Shown one piece after another: positions 33,454 to 41,742 of a stretch of DNA of 59,789 nt. Below the pieces are notes generated by a model. The model saw nothing but the letters and a program-made list of their open reading frames with translations. It did not search any database and was not told the origin of the DNA. A program made the position numbers and the translations under genes. Every line of letters begins with the position of its first letter. Positions within the stretch are counted from its first letter, which is position 1. This stretch comes from Chloroflexota bacterium (GTDB lineage: Bacteria > Chloroflexota > Anaerolineae > B4-G1), in contig JAAEPW010000705.1 of NCBI GenBank assembly GCA_024232355.1, positions 1 through 59,789 of the forward strand, written 5' to 3'.

Positions 33454-33561
33454 TCGCTCTAGCCCTCGGGACGAGGGCGGGTTGTGCGTGACTATACTGA
33501 AAATTGTGTCAAAAAGCGATTATCTCGTGCATGGCCGCCCCCGAGACGGGGGCTTGAGCGA
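33454..33561. repeat. GCCCTCG/GCCCCCG double-hairpin palindromic element
   Basis: A 108-bp palindromic element. The left end TCGCTCTAGCCCTCG leads into the hairpin GCCCTCG-GGA-CGAGGGC (33462-33478); the right end is its near mirror, with GCCCCC-GAGAC-GGGGGC (33537-33553) and TTGAGCGA. Thus each end carries a hairpin and the two ends are inverted repeats of each other. It lies between dppC and the S9 gene within the operon and could modulate read-through. Confidence 0.6.
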
Positions 33562-33567
33562 AAAATC

Positions 33568-34452
33568 CTAGTTGCGAAGCCGGGGATCGAGCGCGTCACG
33601 CAGGGCATCACCCACAAAATTGATCGCCATTACGGTGATCATGATGGCCATTCCGGGCGCAACGGCCAAAAAGGGATGGTGGCGAATGTTTTTCTTGGCC
33701 GTACTCAGCATCGCGCCCCATTCTGCTGTGGGCGGTTGCGCGCCCATTCCCAGGTAACTGAGCGCCGAGGCGGCCAGGATTGCGCCAGCCACACCAAAGG
33801 TCGCTTGCACGACCACGATTCCCAAGCAGTTGGGCAGGATGTGACGAAAGATGATGCGCCAATCACTGGCACCGATCACCTCGGCAGACATGACAAACTC
33901 TTGCTCCCGCAGTGAGAGCACCTGGCCCCGCACCAACCGCGCATACCCGATCCAACTGACACATCCTAACACGATCATTGTGTTCGTCAAGCTGGCCCCA
34001 ACGACCGCCACCACGGCGATGGCCAATATGAGAAACGGAAAGGCGTACACGACATCGACTACCCGCATGATGATTTGATCGATGATGCCGCCATAATACC
34101 CACTGATCGCGCCCAGCGTCACGCCGATGGTGCCCGCAATGCCGACGACGATCAATCCCACGCGCAGCGAGATGCGGCTGCCATAGATCAGGCGGCTCAA
34201 CAGGTCCCGGCCGATTTCGTCAGAACCCAGAATGTGATCCGGGTGGCTGGGGGGTTGTATGCCTTTTGCCATATCGTACTCGTTGGGATCGTAGGGTGCA
34301 ATCCATGGTGCACCTATGGCCACTATGACCAGTGCTCCAAGAATGATCATACCTACAACGGCAAAACGGTTGCGCCGTACCTGCCGCCATGCATCCATCC
34401 ACAGCGAAGAAGATCGAGTGGGCTGATAGTTTGTGTCTGTTAGTTCTGTCAT
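33568..34452 (-). CDS. Peptide ABC transporter permease, DppC-like
   Basis: A 294-residue permease with an N-terminal cytoplasmic stretch, one early membrane helix (about 30-52) and a BPD_transp_1 domain with five further helices. It has the DppC-type entry GIQPPSHPDHILGSDEIGRDL and the ATPase-coupling EAA loop AEVIGASDWRIIFRHILPN. It pairs with the DppB-like permease encoded ten bases upstream. ATG at 34452 with AGAGGAAG upstream. No ATPase subunits are encoded in this window. Confidence 0.9.
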   Translation of the reverse strand: MTELTDTNYQPTRSSSLWMDAWRQVRRNRFAVVGMIILGALVIVAIGAPWIAPYDPNEYDMAKGIQPPSHPDHILGSDEIGRDLLSRLIYGSRISLRVGLIVVGIAGTIGVTLGAISGYYGGIIDQIIMRVVDVVYAFPFLILAIAVVAVVGASLTNTMIVLGCVSWIGYARLVRGQVLSLREQEFVMSAEVIGASDWRIIFRHILPNCLGIVVVQATFGVAGAILAASALSYLGMGAQPPTAEWGAMLSTAKKNIRHHPFLAVAPGMAIMITVMAINFVGDALRDALDPRLRN

Positions 34453-34461
34453 TTCTTCCTC

Positions 34462-35409
34462 TCAGTCGTAGCGAATGCGCGGATCGATTATGGTATACAG
34501 AATGTCGACCAGTAAATTGGTCAACACAAAGGTGACTGCAAAGACCAGCACCGTGCCCATGATCACCGGATAGTTGCGACGCGAGATGGCATCGATTGCC
34601 AGCCGGCCGATCCCGGGCCAGGCGAATACCGACTCGATGATCACAGCGCCGCCCAACAAGCTGGCGAATTGTCCGCCCAAGACGGTGATGACGGGGATAA
34701 GGGCGTTCCGCAATCCATGCCGGAGCAGCACGACTCTACGAGCCAGTCCCTTGGCGCTGGCTGTCCGCATATAGTCTTGGCCCAAGACTTCGAGCATGCT
34801 CGATCTCGTCAAGCGGGTCACCAGGCCCATCAGCCCGGTGCCCAGCGTGATGGATGGCATAATCAATGCCTTGAGCAGGCCGAGCGTAGTGCCGTCGCCC
34901 CGCCCAGTGGTGGGCAACCATCCCAATTTCAATGAAAAAAGCAGCATCAACATGATGCCGAACCAGAAAGAGGGCATGCTTACGCCCAACAGCCCCCCTG
35001 CCATACATACGTTATCTATCAGTGAGCCTCGCTTCACCGCCGAAATGATGCCCAGTGGAATGGATATCAACAACATGAAGAGCATTGAGGCGGCTGTCAG
35101 TTGGAGGGTGGCCGGGAACCGGGAAAAGATTTCTTCGCTGACCGGTTGTTTAGTGGTGAGAGATTGGCCCATATCACCTTTGATCAGATTGCTCAGATAG
35201 CGAAAGTACTGTACCGGCAAGGGGTCGTTGAGACCCAGCTCTTCGCGAATTTGCTCGAGCCTCTCTGGTTCCAGATCTTTGAATTCCAAGCCAAACTTGG
35301 TCGAGATGGGATCACCCGGGGCCATGTGGATCAGGATAAAAGTGACCAATGAGATCGCAAGAAGTAAAGGAATGAGAATCAAAATACGTTGCAAAATATA
35401 ATTCCACAC
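34462..35409 (-). CDS. Peptide ABC transporter permease, DppB-like
   Basis: A 315-residue permease of the DppB/OppB type: N-terminal MWNYILQRILILIPLLLAIS-like membrane entry, the motif MAPGDP (31-36), five to six membrane helices, and the EAA loop RTASAKGLARRVVLLRHGLRN shortened here to its key G-L-x-R pattern. GTG start at 35409 with AGGAGG nearby. It follows the binding-protein gene after a terminator-like hairpin, the usual arrangement that lets the binding protein outnumber the permeases. Confidence 0.9.
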   Translation of the reverse strand: MWNYILQRILILIPLLLAISLVTFILIHMAPGDPISTKFGLEFKDLEPERLEQIREELGLNDPLPVQYFRYLSNLIKGDMGQSLTTKQPVSEEIFSRFPATLQLTAASMLFMLLISIPLGIISAVKRGSLIDNVCMAGGLLGVSMPSFWFGIMLMLLFSLKLGWLPTTGRGDGTTLGLLKALIMPSITLGTGLMGLVTRLTRSSMLEVLGQDYMRTASAKGLARRVVLLRHGLRNALIPVITVLGGQFASLLGGAVIIESVFAWPGIGRLAIDAISRRNYPVIMGTVLVFAVTFVLTNLLVDILYTIIDPRIRYD

Positions 35410-35422
35410 AAGACCCTCCTAC

Positions 35423-35461
35423 AAAAAGGGGCCGGCCGGAGCGATAAACCCGACCGGCCCC
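35423..35461 (-). terminator. Attenuating terminator between binding protein and permease
   Basis: GGGGCCGGCCGG (35428-35439) pairs with CCGACCGGCCCC (35450-35461) with one mismatch; read on the minus strand the stem is followed by TTTTTG. It lies between the binding-protein stop and the dppB-like start and probably stops most transcripts after the first gene, giving excess binding protein. Confidence 0.8.
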
Positions 35462-35502
35462 ACAAGTTACTCTATCAGCCTACATTTCGTAAGCTTATTT
35501 CG

Positions 35503-35559
35503 ATAACCGCAGATGGTTATGATAACCGCAGACGGTTATTTCGACAACCTCAGAAGGTT
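35503..35559. repeat. Three tandem AACC-GGTT mini-hairpins
   Basis: ATAACCGCAGATGGTTAT (35503-35520) and ATAACCGCAGACGGTTAT (35522-35539) are two near-identical 18-base hairpins; AACCTCAGAAGGTT (35546-35559) is a third, drifted unit that reaches the binding-protein stop codon. Unit spacing is 19-24 bases. They may protect the 3' end of the binding-protein mRNA upstream of the terminator. Confidence 0.65.
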
Positions 35560-37276
35560 ATTTGGACACCCAAACGTTGTTGTTCACGGTGACGAAATTC
35601 GCCGTCCAGAAAATCCCGTTCCAGTCGTGTACCCAGGAACGTGTAGCATTGTAACCGCCCGCGTGCTGCATCGGGATGGCATAGTACTGGGAGAACATTT
35701 TTTCCTGCGCGTTGCGGAGGATGTTCTCTCGCTCGCCCTCATCGATGGTGATGTTGGCCAGGTCTAGCGCGTCGTGAACGTCTGGCATATCATAGTTCAG
35801 GGCGGTGGAGGTGGCTGCCTCTCGGCCAAAGACGCCGTTCAGGCCGCCGTCGGTGCAGAACCCAGAGGCGCCAAAGGCTTTTTCGCCGCCGCCGAGCATG
35901 TCGTCGATCCAGGTGCCAAACTCGACGGTTTGCAGCTCTACGCCGATTCCGATCTCTTTCCATTGCAGCGCGATGGCCTCGCCGTAGCGGGGCATCGTGC
36001 CCATGTTCCAGATTTCCAGCTCGAACGCCATTGGCTCGCCGTCCTTGTCCAAGACGCCATCGCCATCGCTGTCCGCCCATCCCAATCCGGCCAACAGTTC
36101 GGCGGCTCCATCGGGATCATAGGGGAAGTACTTGCACAGGTTCGCGTCATAGCCGGGCACACCTTTGCCTGCGATGCCACAGCCACCGGCGTACAGGTTG
36201 CCCTCGACATTTCTGCTGATGCCCTCATTATCTACCGCATAGGCCAATGCCTGGCGGAACTCTTGGTCCTGAAAGTACGGCACGGCCAGATTGAACATGA
36301 CCCACGGCGCACATTCATAGCCACCGGGCTGGAGAAGAAAGCGGGTGTCATCCTGAAGGCGCTCGACGTCATCCTTGGGTACAGTCTCCAAATAGTCTAC
36401 TTCACCGGTCTCAAAGGCGATCAGAGCGGCGTCCTCGTCGGGGATGACCTTGAATACGACCTCGTCCAGATATGGTTCTATGAAATAGTCCTCGTTGCGT
36501 TGCAGGATGACGTGCTCGTCGGGGCTGTACTCGACGAACTCGAACGGTCCCGAACCGACGGGATTGAGGCCAAACTCGTCACCATAGAAATCTACGGCCT
36601 CTTGAGGAATGATGGCGATGTGGCCCAGGCCACGCGCGCCAGATATCAAGAGGGCGTCGGGTATGCTCATATTTACCTGGACGGTATAATCGTCCAGGGC
36701 CTCGACCGAGTCAAAGGCTCCCAAGAAACCGGCGGACAGGGTTGAGCCTTCCGTCTCTACGCCATAGTTGATCGAATAGACCACGTCGTCGGCCAAAACT
36801 TCACGGCTCTCGCCCTCGGCGAAAACGTCGTTGCCATCTTGCCACATGACGCCTTCACGCAGGCGGAGAACGAGGGTCGTATCATCCACATACTCCCAGG
36901 AGGTGGCCAAGTCGGGGAAGATGCTCCGATCCGAATTGATGCGATACAGGGTGCTATAGACGTTGGAAATCACGTACCAGGAATTGTCATCGGAGCATTG
37001 CGCAAAGTCAAACTGGATCATACCGCTGACCTGCACGACGAGCGATCCACCAAACTTGGAGGTATCCTCTACCTCGTCATCTGCTGGTTCATCATCTTCT
37101 GCTGCTGCCGGATCCGGCGTCGCTGTGACCACTCTCTCGACAACCTCTGGCGTGCCTTCGACGATAACCGTCTCTCTTACTATGACTGTTTCGGCGGGTT
37201 CGGCTGGCGGCGCGCACGATGAGAACAGGATTGACGCGACGACGAGGATGCTGGCTACTATCATTAATCGTTTCAT
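35558..37276 (-). CDS. Peptide-binding lipoprotein, family 5 (DppA/OppA-like)
   Basis: A 572-residue solute-binding protein. The signal peptide ends in the lipobox LFSSC (Cys near 21), followed by a Thr/Glu/Asp-rich linker (to about 75) and the SBP_bac_5 fold: PDLATSWEYVDDTTLVLRLR, then VTWQDG-like VMWQDG, NPVGSGPFEFVEY, and RQALAYAVDNEGI. It should capture oligopeptides outside the membrane for the DppBC pore. ATG at 37276 with AAGGAG upstream. First gene of the minus-strand operon; 85 bases to the next gene on its 5' side hold no motif I recognise. Confidence 0.9.
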   Translation of the reverse strand: MKRLMIVASILVVASILFSSCAPPAEPAETVIVRETVIVEGTPEVVERVVTATPDPAAAEDDEPADDEVEDTSKFGGSLVVQVSGMIQFDFAQCSDDNSWYVISNVYSTLYRINSDRSIFPDLATSWEYVDDTTLVLRLREGVMWQDGNDVFAEGESREVLADDVVYSINYGVETEGSTLSAGFLGAFDSVEALDDYTVQVNMSIPDALLISGARGLGHIAIIPQEAVDFYGDEFGLNPVGSGPFEFVEYSPDEHVILQRNEDYFIEPYLDEVVFKVIPDEDAALIAFETGEVDYLETVPKDDVERLQDDTRFLLQPGGYECAPWVMFNLAVPYFQDQEFRQALAYAVDNEGISRNVEGNLYAGGCGIAGKGVPGYDANLCKYFPYDPDGAAELLAGLGWADSDGDGVLDKDGEPMAFELEIWNMGTMPRYGEAIALQWKEIGIGVELQTVEFGTWIDDMLGGGEKAFGASGFCTDGGLNGVFGREAATSTALNYDMPDVHDALDLANITIDEGERENILRNAQEKMFSQYYAIPMQHAGGYNATRSWVHDWNGIFWTANFVTVNNNVWVSK

Positions 37277-37361
37277 TTTCTTCTCCTTAAATAGTGATAA
37301 ACATAGTTGCGAATTGGGGTTCTCTCTATATAAATTTCAGATGTCGTGTTCCACCTCCTCT

Positions 37362-37589
37362 TTATTTTGCCGTGTGATCTTGATCTAGTTCCCCGCCGGT
37401 TTGCGCGCTGATTTGCGTGCGTAAAAAATCGAATAGATCGTCCAGATTGGCAAACCCTTTTCGCTCGCCGGTGTATGAACTTTCAAGGGATGCCCGCCAG
37501 GCCGTTTTACCGTCACTCACCTGCCATAGGCGCAGAAGGTACGATAGGTAATCTGGCGGCTCTTTTGAATTCTTTAGGGGGACATCCAT
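37362..37589 (-). CDS. Small conserved-looking protein divergent from BTAD regulator
   Basis: A 75-residue protein, start chosen at ATG 37589 because GAGGAG lies just upstream; the longer frame to 37676 runs through the promoter. Its core YLLRLWQVSDGKTAWRASLE followed by TGERKGFANLDDLFDFL has the layout of a mini-protein that I believe recurs beside large BTAD regulators in Chloroflexota; no function is known. It is probably cytoplasmic. Divergently arranged to the regulator, with a direct-repeat operator in its promoter. Confidence 0.65.
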   Translation of the reverse strand: MDVPLKNSKEPPDYLSYLLRLWQVSDGKTAWRASLESSYTGERKGFANLDDLFDFLRTQISAQTGGELDQDHTAK

Positions 37590-37609
37590 AGCGACTCCTC
37601 GATTTGTAT

Positions 37610-37651
37610 AGTATAATGGTCGTACGTGACGAAAACGTCCCGAAAACGTCC
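37610..37651 (-). promoter_or_regulatory. Promoter with 11-bp direct repeats (candidate BTAD operator)
   Basis: CGAAAACGTCC occurs twice without a gap (37630-37640 and 37641-37651); on the minus strand this is two GGACGTTTTCG words in tandem. A TATACT box (37610-37615, minus strand) lies 17 bases from ACGTTT in the nearer repeat, which takes the -35 place. SARP/BTAD activators bind direct repeats overlapping the -35 region at 11-base period, so this is a good candidate site for the adjacent regulator. Confidence 0.65.
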
Positions 37652-37810
37652 CACATAGATGGAAAACTTGAATCATTGTTCTTGTTGTTGTACAATTGAG
37701 GGAATTTAATCATCCTCCTGCAGGTTCTGAACCTACAAGAGGGTAACTTTGGTAGTAACAAAGATTGTTTCAACTATTGATTGCGCAGATCCGTGTCTAT
37801 AGGGAATAGT

Positions 37811-40800
37811 ATGGGCAAGCTATCGGTCCGTCTGCTCGGACCATTTCAGGTAACCTTGGATAGAGAGCCGGTCGCCGGATTTCATTCGGACAAAGTCCGC
37901 GCTCTCTTGGCTTACTTGGTGGTCGAGACAGATGGGCCACACCGTCGTGAAAAGCTCGCTGGGTTGTTGTGGCCAGATTTGTCGGAACAATCGGCCCGCG
38001 CCAATCTGCGTCGCGCCCTGGCGAATCTCCGCCAGGTGATCGGCGACTCGGACGCCACGCCCTGCTTTTTGGATATTTCTCGGCAAGCGATTCAGCTCAA
38101 CTGTGCCAGCGATGCCTGGGTCGATGTAACAACGTTCACCGATCTTTTGAGCGTCAGTGAATCTACCGAGCGGCTGGAAGAGATGGTCAAGTTGTACCGG
38201 GGCAGTTTCCTGGAAGGGTTTTCCATCGGCGACAGTTCGATCTTTGAGGAATGGGCACTGCTCAACCGGGAGCGGATCCATCGCCTGGTTATTGAGACTT
38301 TGCAGCGCCTGGTGGCCCGTTACGTGGAGCAAGGCGATCACGAACGCGCGCTCCAGCACGCCTGGCGGCAGGTGGGCCTCGACCCCTGGCGAGAAAAGTC
38401 ACACCAGCAATTGATGCAGCTTTTGGCGCTTGCCGGTCAGCGGTGGGCGGCCATCACCCAGTACGAAACGTTTCGCGGTTTGTTGGACAACGAGTTGGGC
38501 GTCGAGCCAGCGGCTGAGACAGTGCAGTTGTACGATCAAATTAAAAGTGGAGGGGGACAAGCGGCAGTTGCACCTCCCAGCCATCTTCCCGACGAACCCG
38601 CTCACCGGCCATCCTTTTTGGACGCAGAATCACTCTCCGAAGGTGAGCGGCCTGTCTTTGTGGCTCGGGAGCGAGAGCTTGAGCGGATGTACGGTTTCCT
38701 CGAAACGGCGCTGGGGGGCAAGGGAAGCGTTGTCTTTGTCACGGGCGGTGCCGGTCGGGGGAAAACGGCCTTGTTGGACGAATTCGCCCGGCGCGCGCTC
38801 AAGACATACCCCACACTCCTCGTCACCACGGGCAATTGTAATGCTTATTTTGGCGCTGGTGACCCGTATTTGCCTTTCCGAGATGTAATGGCTTTGCTCA
38901 CCGGGGATGTCCAACCCAAATGGGCCGCGGGCGCCATCACGCGGGATCACGCCCGTCGATTGTGGGAGGCGTTGCCCGATGTGGCGCGCGTCTTGGCAGA
39001 TCGAGGCCCCGAGCTGATGGGTATTTTTCTGCCTGCCAGAGAATTGGTGGCTCGCGCAATGGCCGTCGTGCCGGGCGGGGCGGATTGGCTGGAACGCCTG
39101 AAAGAGAGTGCGCGGCAGACAAAATTCGGGTCGGGCGGGCTGGAACAAAGCCACCTCTTTGAGCAATATGCCAATGTGCTGCGCGGTATCGCATCCCAGC
39201 GCCCCCTTTTGATCGTGTTGGACGATTTGCAGTGGGCCGACGTCGATTCGGTCAGCTTGTTGTTCCATTTGGGACGGCGGATTGAGGGCAGTCGTATTCT
39301 TATCGCCGGTGCCTATCGACCAGACGAGATTGCCCTGGGCCGGGACGGCGGTCGCCATCCACTGGAAACGGTGCTGACCGAGTTCAAGCGCTATTTTGGA
39401 GACGTCTGGGTAGACCTGTCGGAAACCAAAGAATCCGAGAGCCGCGAGTTTATGGACGCGCTTCTTGGCACCGAGCCAAACCGTCTGGACGAGGATTTTC
39501 GCCAGACATTGTTCCGACGCACGCGAGGGCACCCGCTGTTCACCATCGAGCTGCTGCGGGCAATGAAGGAACGGGGAGACCTGGTGCAGGATGCGCAGGG
39601 GCGATGGATCGTGGGGCCGGTATTGGATTGGGAAACGCTGCCCGCGCGGGTAGAAGGCGTGATCGAGGAGCGGGTGGGCCGCCTCAGGCCGGAACTGCGC
39701 GAGATTCTGTCGGTTGCCAGCGTAGAGGGAGAAGAGTTCACGGCCCAGGTCGTGGCGCGCGTCCAGCAGATCGACGAGCGGCAGGTGATGCGGGCATTGT
39801 CTCAGGAATTGGAAAAGCGCCACAACTTGGTGCAAGAACGGGAACAGGTTCAGGTCGAGCATCAGTATCTATCGCGTTACCACTTTACCCACTTGTTATT
39901 CCAACAGTATCTGTACAACGGCCTCGGCGTGGGAGAGCGTCGATTGTTGCACCGCGAGATCGGGGCGGCGCTGGAAGAATTATACAAAGGGTGTGATGAA
40001 GAAATCGCCGCTATCGCCCCGCAATTGGTGCGCCATTACGCCGGAGATGTCGAACGGGAGCGACATTATGCTCGGTTGGCGGGAGAACGCGCAGCGGCCC
40101 AGTTCGCCAACGCGGAAGCGCTATACTATTTGAATCTCGCCATCGATCTGACCCCGGAGAAAGAGGCCCAAGAACGCTATGCCATTTTGCTGACCCGCGA
40201 AAAGGTTTTCCATTTGTATGGAGATCGTGAGGCGCAGCGACGGGATTTGGTGGCACTGGAGCACCTGGTCGAGGTTCTCAACGATGACGACCTGCAGGCA
40301 GCCGGCCGGCGGGTCGACGTTGCGTTGCGCCAGGCTCGTTATGCCGAGGCGATCGGCGACTACCCGGCGGTCATCGCAGCCGCACAGGCCATCATCGGTC
40401 CGGCCCAAATATCTCAGGATATGAACAGTGAGGCTGCGGGGCATTTACAGTGGGGACGCGCGCTCTGGCGGTTGGGAGAGTACAAAGCAGCCCGGCTCCA
40501 GTTCGAACAAGCACTAAATCTGGCCCGGACGGCAGGTGCACGCCAGGCGTTGTCACGGACATTGAGCCGGACGATGGAAGCGGACAGCCTGCACAACCTG
40601 GGTCTGGTTTGTTGGCTTCAAGGTGACTATATCGGAGCCAAAGCATATCCCGCCCAATCTCTGCGCCTCTACCGAGAACTGGGCAATCGGCGGCGCGAGA
40701 GTATGACGCTCAATACGTTGGGTATTGTCGCTTCCGAGCAGGGAAACTATACCGAGGCTGAAAAGTGGCTCAAAGAGACTTTGCACATCACGTGCGAGAT

Positions 40801-41509
40801 CGGTGACCGCAGGGGAGAGGCACGCGCCGAGGGTAACCTGGGCTTGGTTTATGCGGAATATGGAAATTACGCCGAGGCCATGACCTATTTCGAACGCTCT
40901 CTGGATACCAAGACTGCCATCGACGACCGCGAAGGGATGTGTGGTCAGCTTTCTAATCTGAGCTTGCTCTTTCACCACCAGGGCAACGTTGAGGCGGCGT
41001 GGGAATACGGCCAGCGGGCGCTGAGTGTCGCTCAAGAAATTGGCAGTCGTCGGTGGGAGGGGTATGCCTTTGCCAACCTGGGCCGCGTCTTGGAAGGTAG
41101 GGGACGTTTGGAAGAGGCTATTGATGCGTACCAGCAATCGCTTGCATTGCGGCGCGAGCTGGACCAGAATCAATTGGCCATAGACGTCTTGGCCGGTTTG
41201 GTTCGTGTCTTTTTGGCTCAGGATGATTTACCCCAGGTTCAAGTTCATGTAGAGACCACATTGAGCTATTTGGAGGGCAACAATCTGGAGGGCATCGAGG
41301 AGCCTTTTTGGGTCTATTTGACGTGTTACCAAGCGTTGCGCGCCGCTCAAGACGCTCGCGCCGAGGCGATCCTGAACACGGCCCATCGCTTGCTGCAAGA
41401 GCGGGCCACCAGAATCAGTGATGAGGGACTGCGCCGTTCGTTTCTGGAGAACGTGGCCGCCCACCGGGAGATCGTGCGCGAGTTTTCAAAGAGGAAAACA
41501 GTATCATAG
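37811..41509 (+). CDS. Giant BTAD/SARP-type regulator with AAA ATPase and TPR
   Basis: A 1232-residue regulator. Residues 1-95 form an OmpR-like winged helix (LSVRLLGPFQVTLD; HRREKLAGLLWPD), 98-245 the BTAD helical domain, about 285-560 an AAA/STAND ATPase with Walker A GGAGRGKTA (312-320) and Walker B LLIVLDDLQWAD (D471, D472), and about 840-1200 a series of TPRs (LNTLGIVASEQGNYTEAEKWL and similar, seven or so). Such proteins are signal-integrating activators. ATG at 37811 with TAGGGAA upstream. Likely target: the divergent mini-gene and perhaps the peptide operon behind it. Confidence 0.88.
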   Translation: MGKLSVRLLGPFQVTLDREPVAGFHSDKVRALLAYLVVETDGPHRREKLAGLLWPDLSEQSARANLRRALANLRQVIGDSDATPCFLDISRQAIQLNCASDAWVDVTTFTDLLSVSESTERLEEMVKLYRGSFLEGFSIGDSSIFEEWALLNRERIHRLVIETLQRLVARYVEQGDHERALQHAWRQVGLDPWREKSHQQLMQLLALAGQRWAAITQYETFRGLLDNELGVEPAAETVQLYDQIKSGGGQAAVAPPSHLPDEPAHRPSFLDAESLSEGERPVFVARERELERMYGFLETALGGKGSVVFVTGGAGRGKTALLDEFARRALKTYPTLLVTTGNCNAYFGAGDPYLPFRDVMALLTGDVQPKWAAGAITRDHARRLWEALPDVARVLADRGPELMGIFLPARELVARAMAVVPGGADWLERLKESARQTKFGSGGLEQSHLFEQYANVLRGIASQRPLLIVLDDLQWADVDSVSLLFHLGRRIEGSRILIAGAYRPDEIALGRDGGRHPLETVLTEFKRYFGDVWVDLSETKESESREFMDALLGTEPNRLDEDFRQTLFRRTRGHPLFTIELLRAMKERGDLVQDAQGRWIVGPVLDWETLPARVEGVIEERVGRLRPELREILSVASVEGEEFTAQVVARVQQIDERQVMRALSQELEKRHNLVQEREQVQVEHQYLSRYHFTHLLFQQYLYNGLGVGERRLLHREIGAALEELYKGCDEEIAAIAPQLVRHYAGDVERERHYARLAGERAAAQFANAEALYYLNLAIDLTPEKEAQERYAILLTREKVFHLYGDREAQRRDLVALEHLVEVLNDDDLQAAGRRVDVALRQARYAEAIGDYPAVIAAAQAIIGPAQISQDMNSEAAGHLQWGRALWRLGEYKAARLQFEQALNLARTAGARQALSRTLSRTMEADSLHNLGLVCWLQGDYIGAKAYPAQSLRLYRELGNRRRESMTLNTLGIVASEQGNYTEAEKWLKETLHITCEIGDRRGEARAEGNLGLVYAEYGNYAEAMTYFERSLDTKTAIDDREGMCGQLSNLSLLFHHQGNVEAAWEYGQRALSVAQEIGSRRWEGYAFANLGRVLEGRGRLEEAIDAYQQSLALRRELDQNQLAIDVLAGLVRVFLAQDDLPQVQVHVETTLSYLEGNNLEGIEEPFWVYLTCYQALRAAQDARAEAILNTAHRLLQERATRISDEGLRRSFLENVAAHREIVREFSKRKTVS

Positions 41510-41546
41510 TTGTCATTACCCGACATCTTTACCCTCTCGCAGGTTG

Positions 41547-41676
41547 GGGAATTCCAGAGAAATAAATCTCTCAAACAGATTTTGTGATGCAGTCAACGAC
41601 ACCTTGAAAGGCATATTATGACGGAATTCCTGAGGATTTAACAAATGGAAAAGCCCTACATGGGATCAACAACAGC
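41547..41676. repeat. Dispersed repeat GGAATTCC...CAGTCAACGACACC (copy 1)
   Basis: Begins GGAATTCCAGAGAAATAAATC and continues CAGATTTTGTGATGCAGTC, AACGACACC, then GGAATTCCTG and, after a gap, GGAAAAGCC. The copy at 50316-50496 shares all these blocks in the same order. It fills the 233-base gap between the regulator and the methyltransferase gene. Not coding in any frame I trust. The ends share the palindrome GGAATTCC, but no flanking duplication is clear. Confidence 0.7.
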
Positions 41677-41742
41677 AAAAAAGAGCAATAGCCGCAGTAA
41701 AGACACTGACGCCAATCGAGGCGTTGACTGTGATGGAGTGAT

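Noticed and set aside
35503..35559. Possible CRISPR-like array
   Set aside because: Only three short units with no real spacers and each unit is itself a hairpin; no cas genes are present.
38630..39862. 410-codon open frame on the minus strand
   Set aside because: Antisense to the ATPase part of the BTAD regulator, with no domain and no ribosome site.
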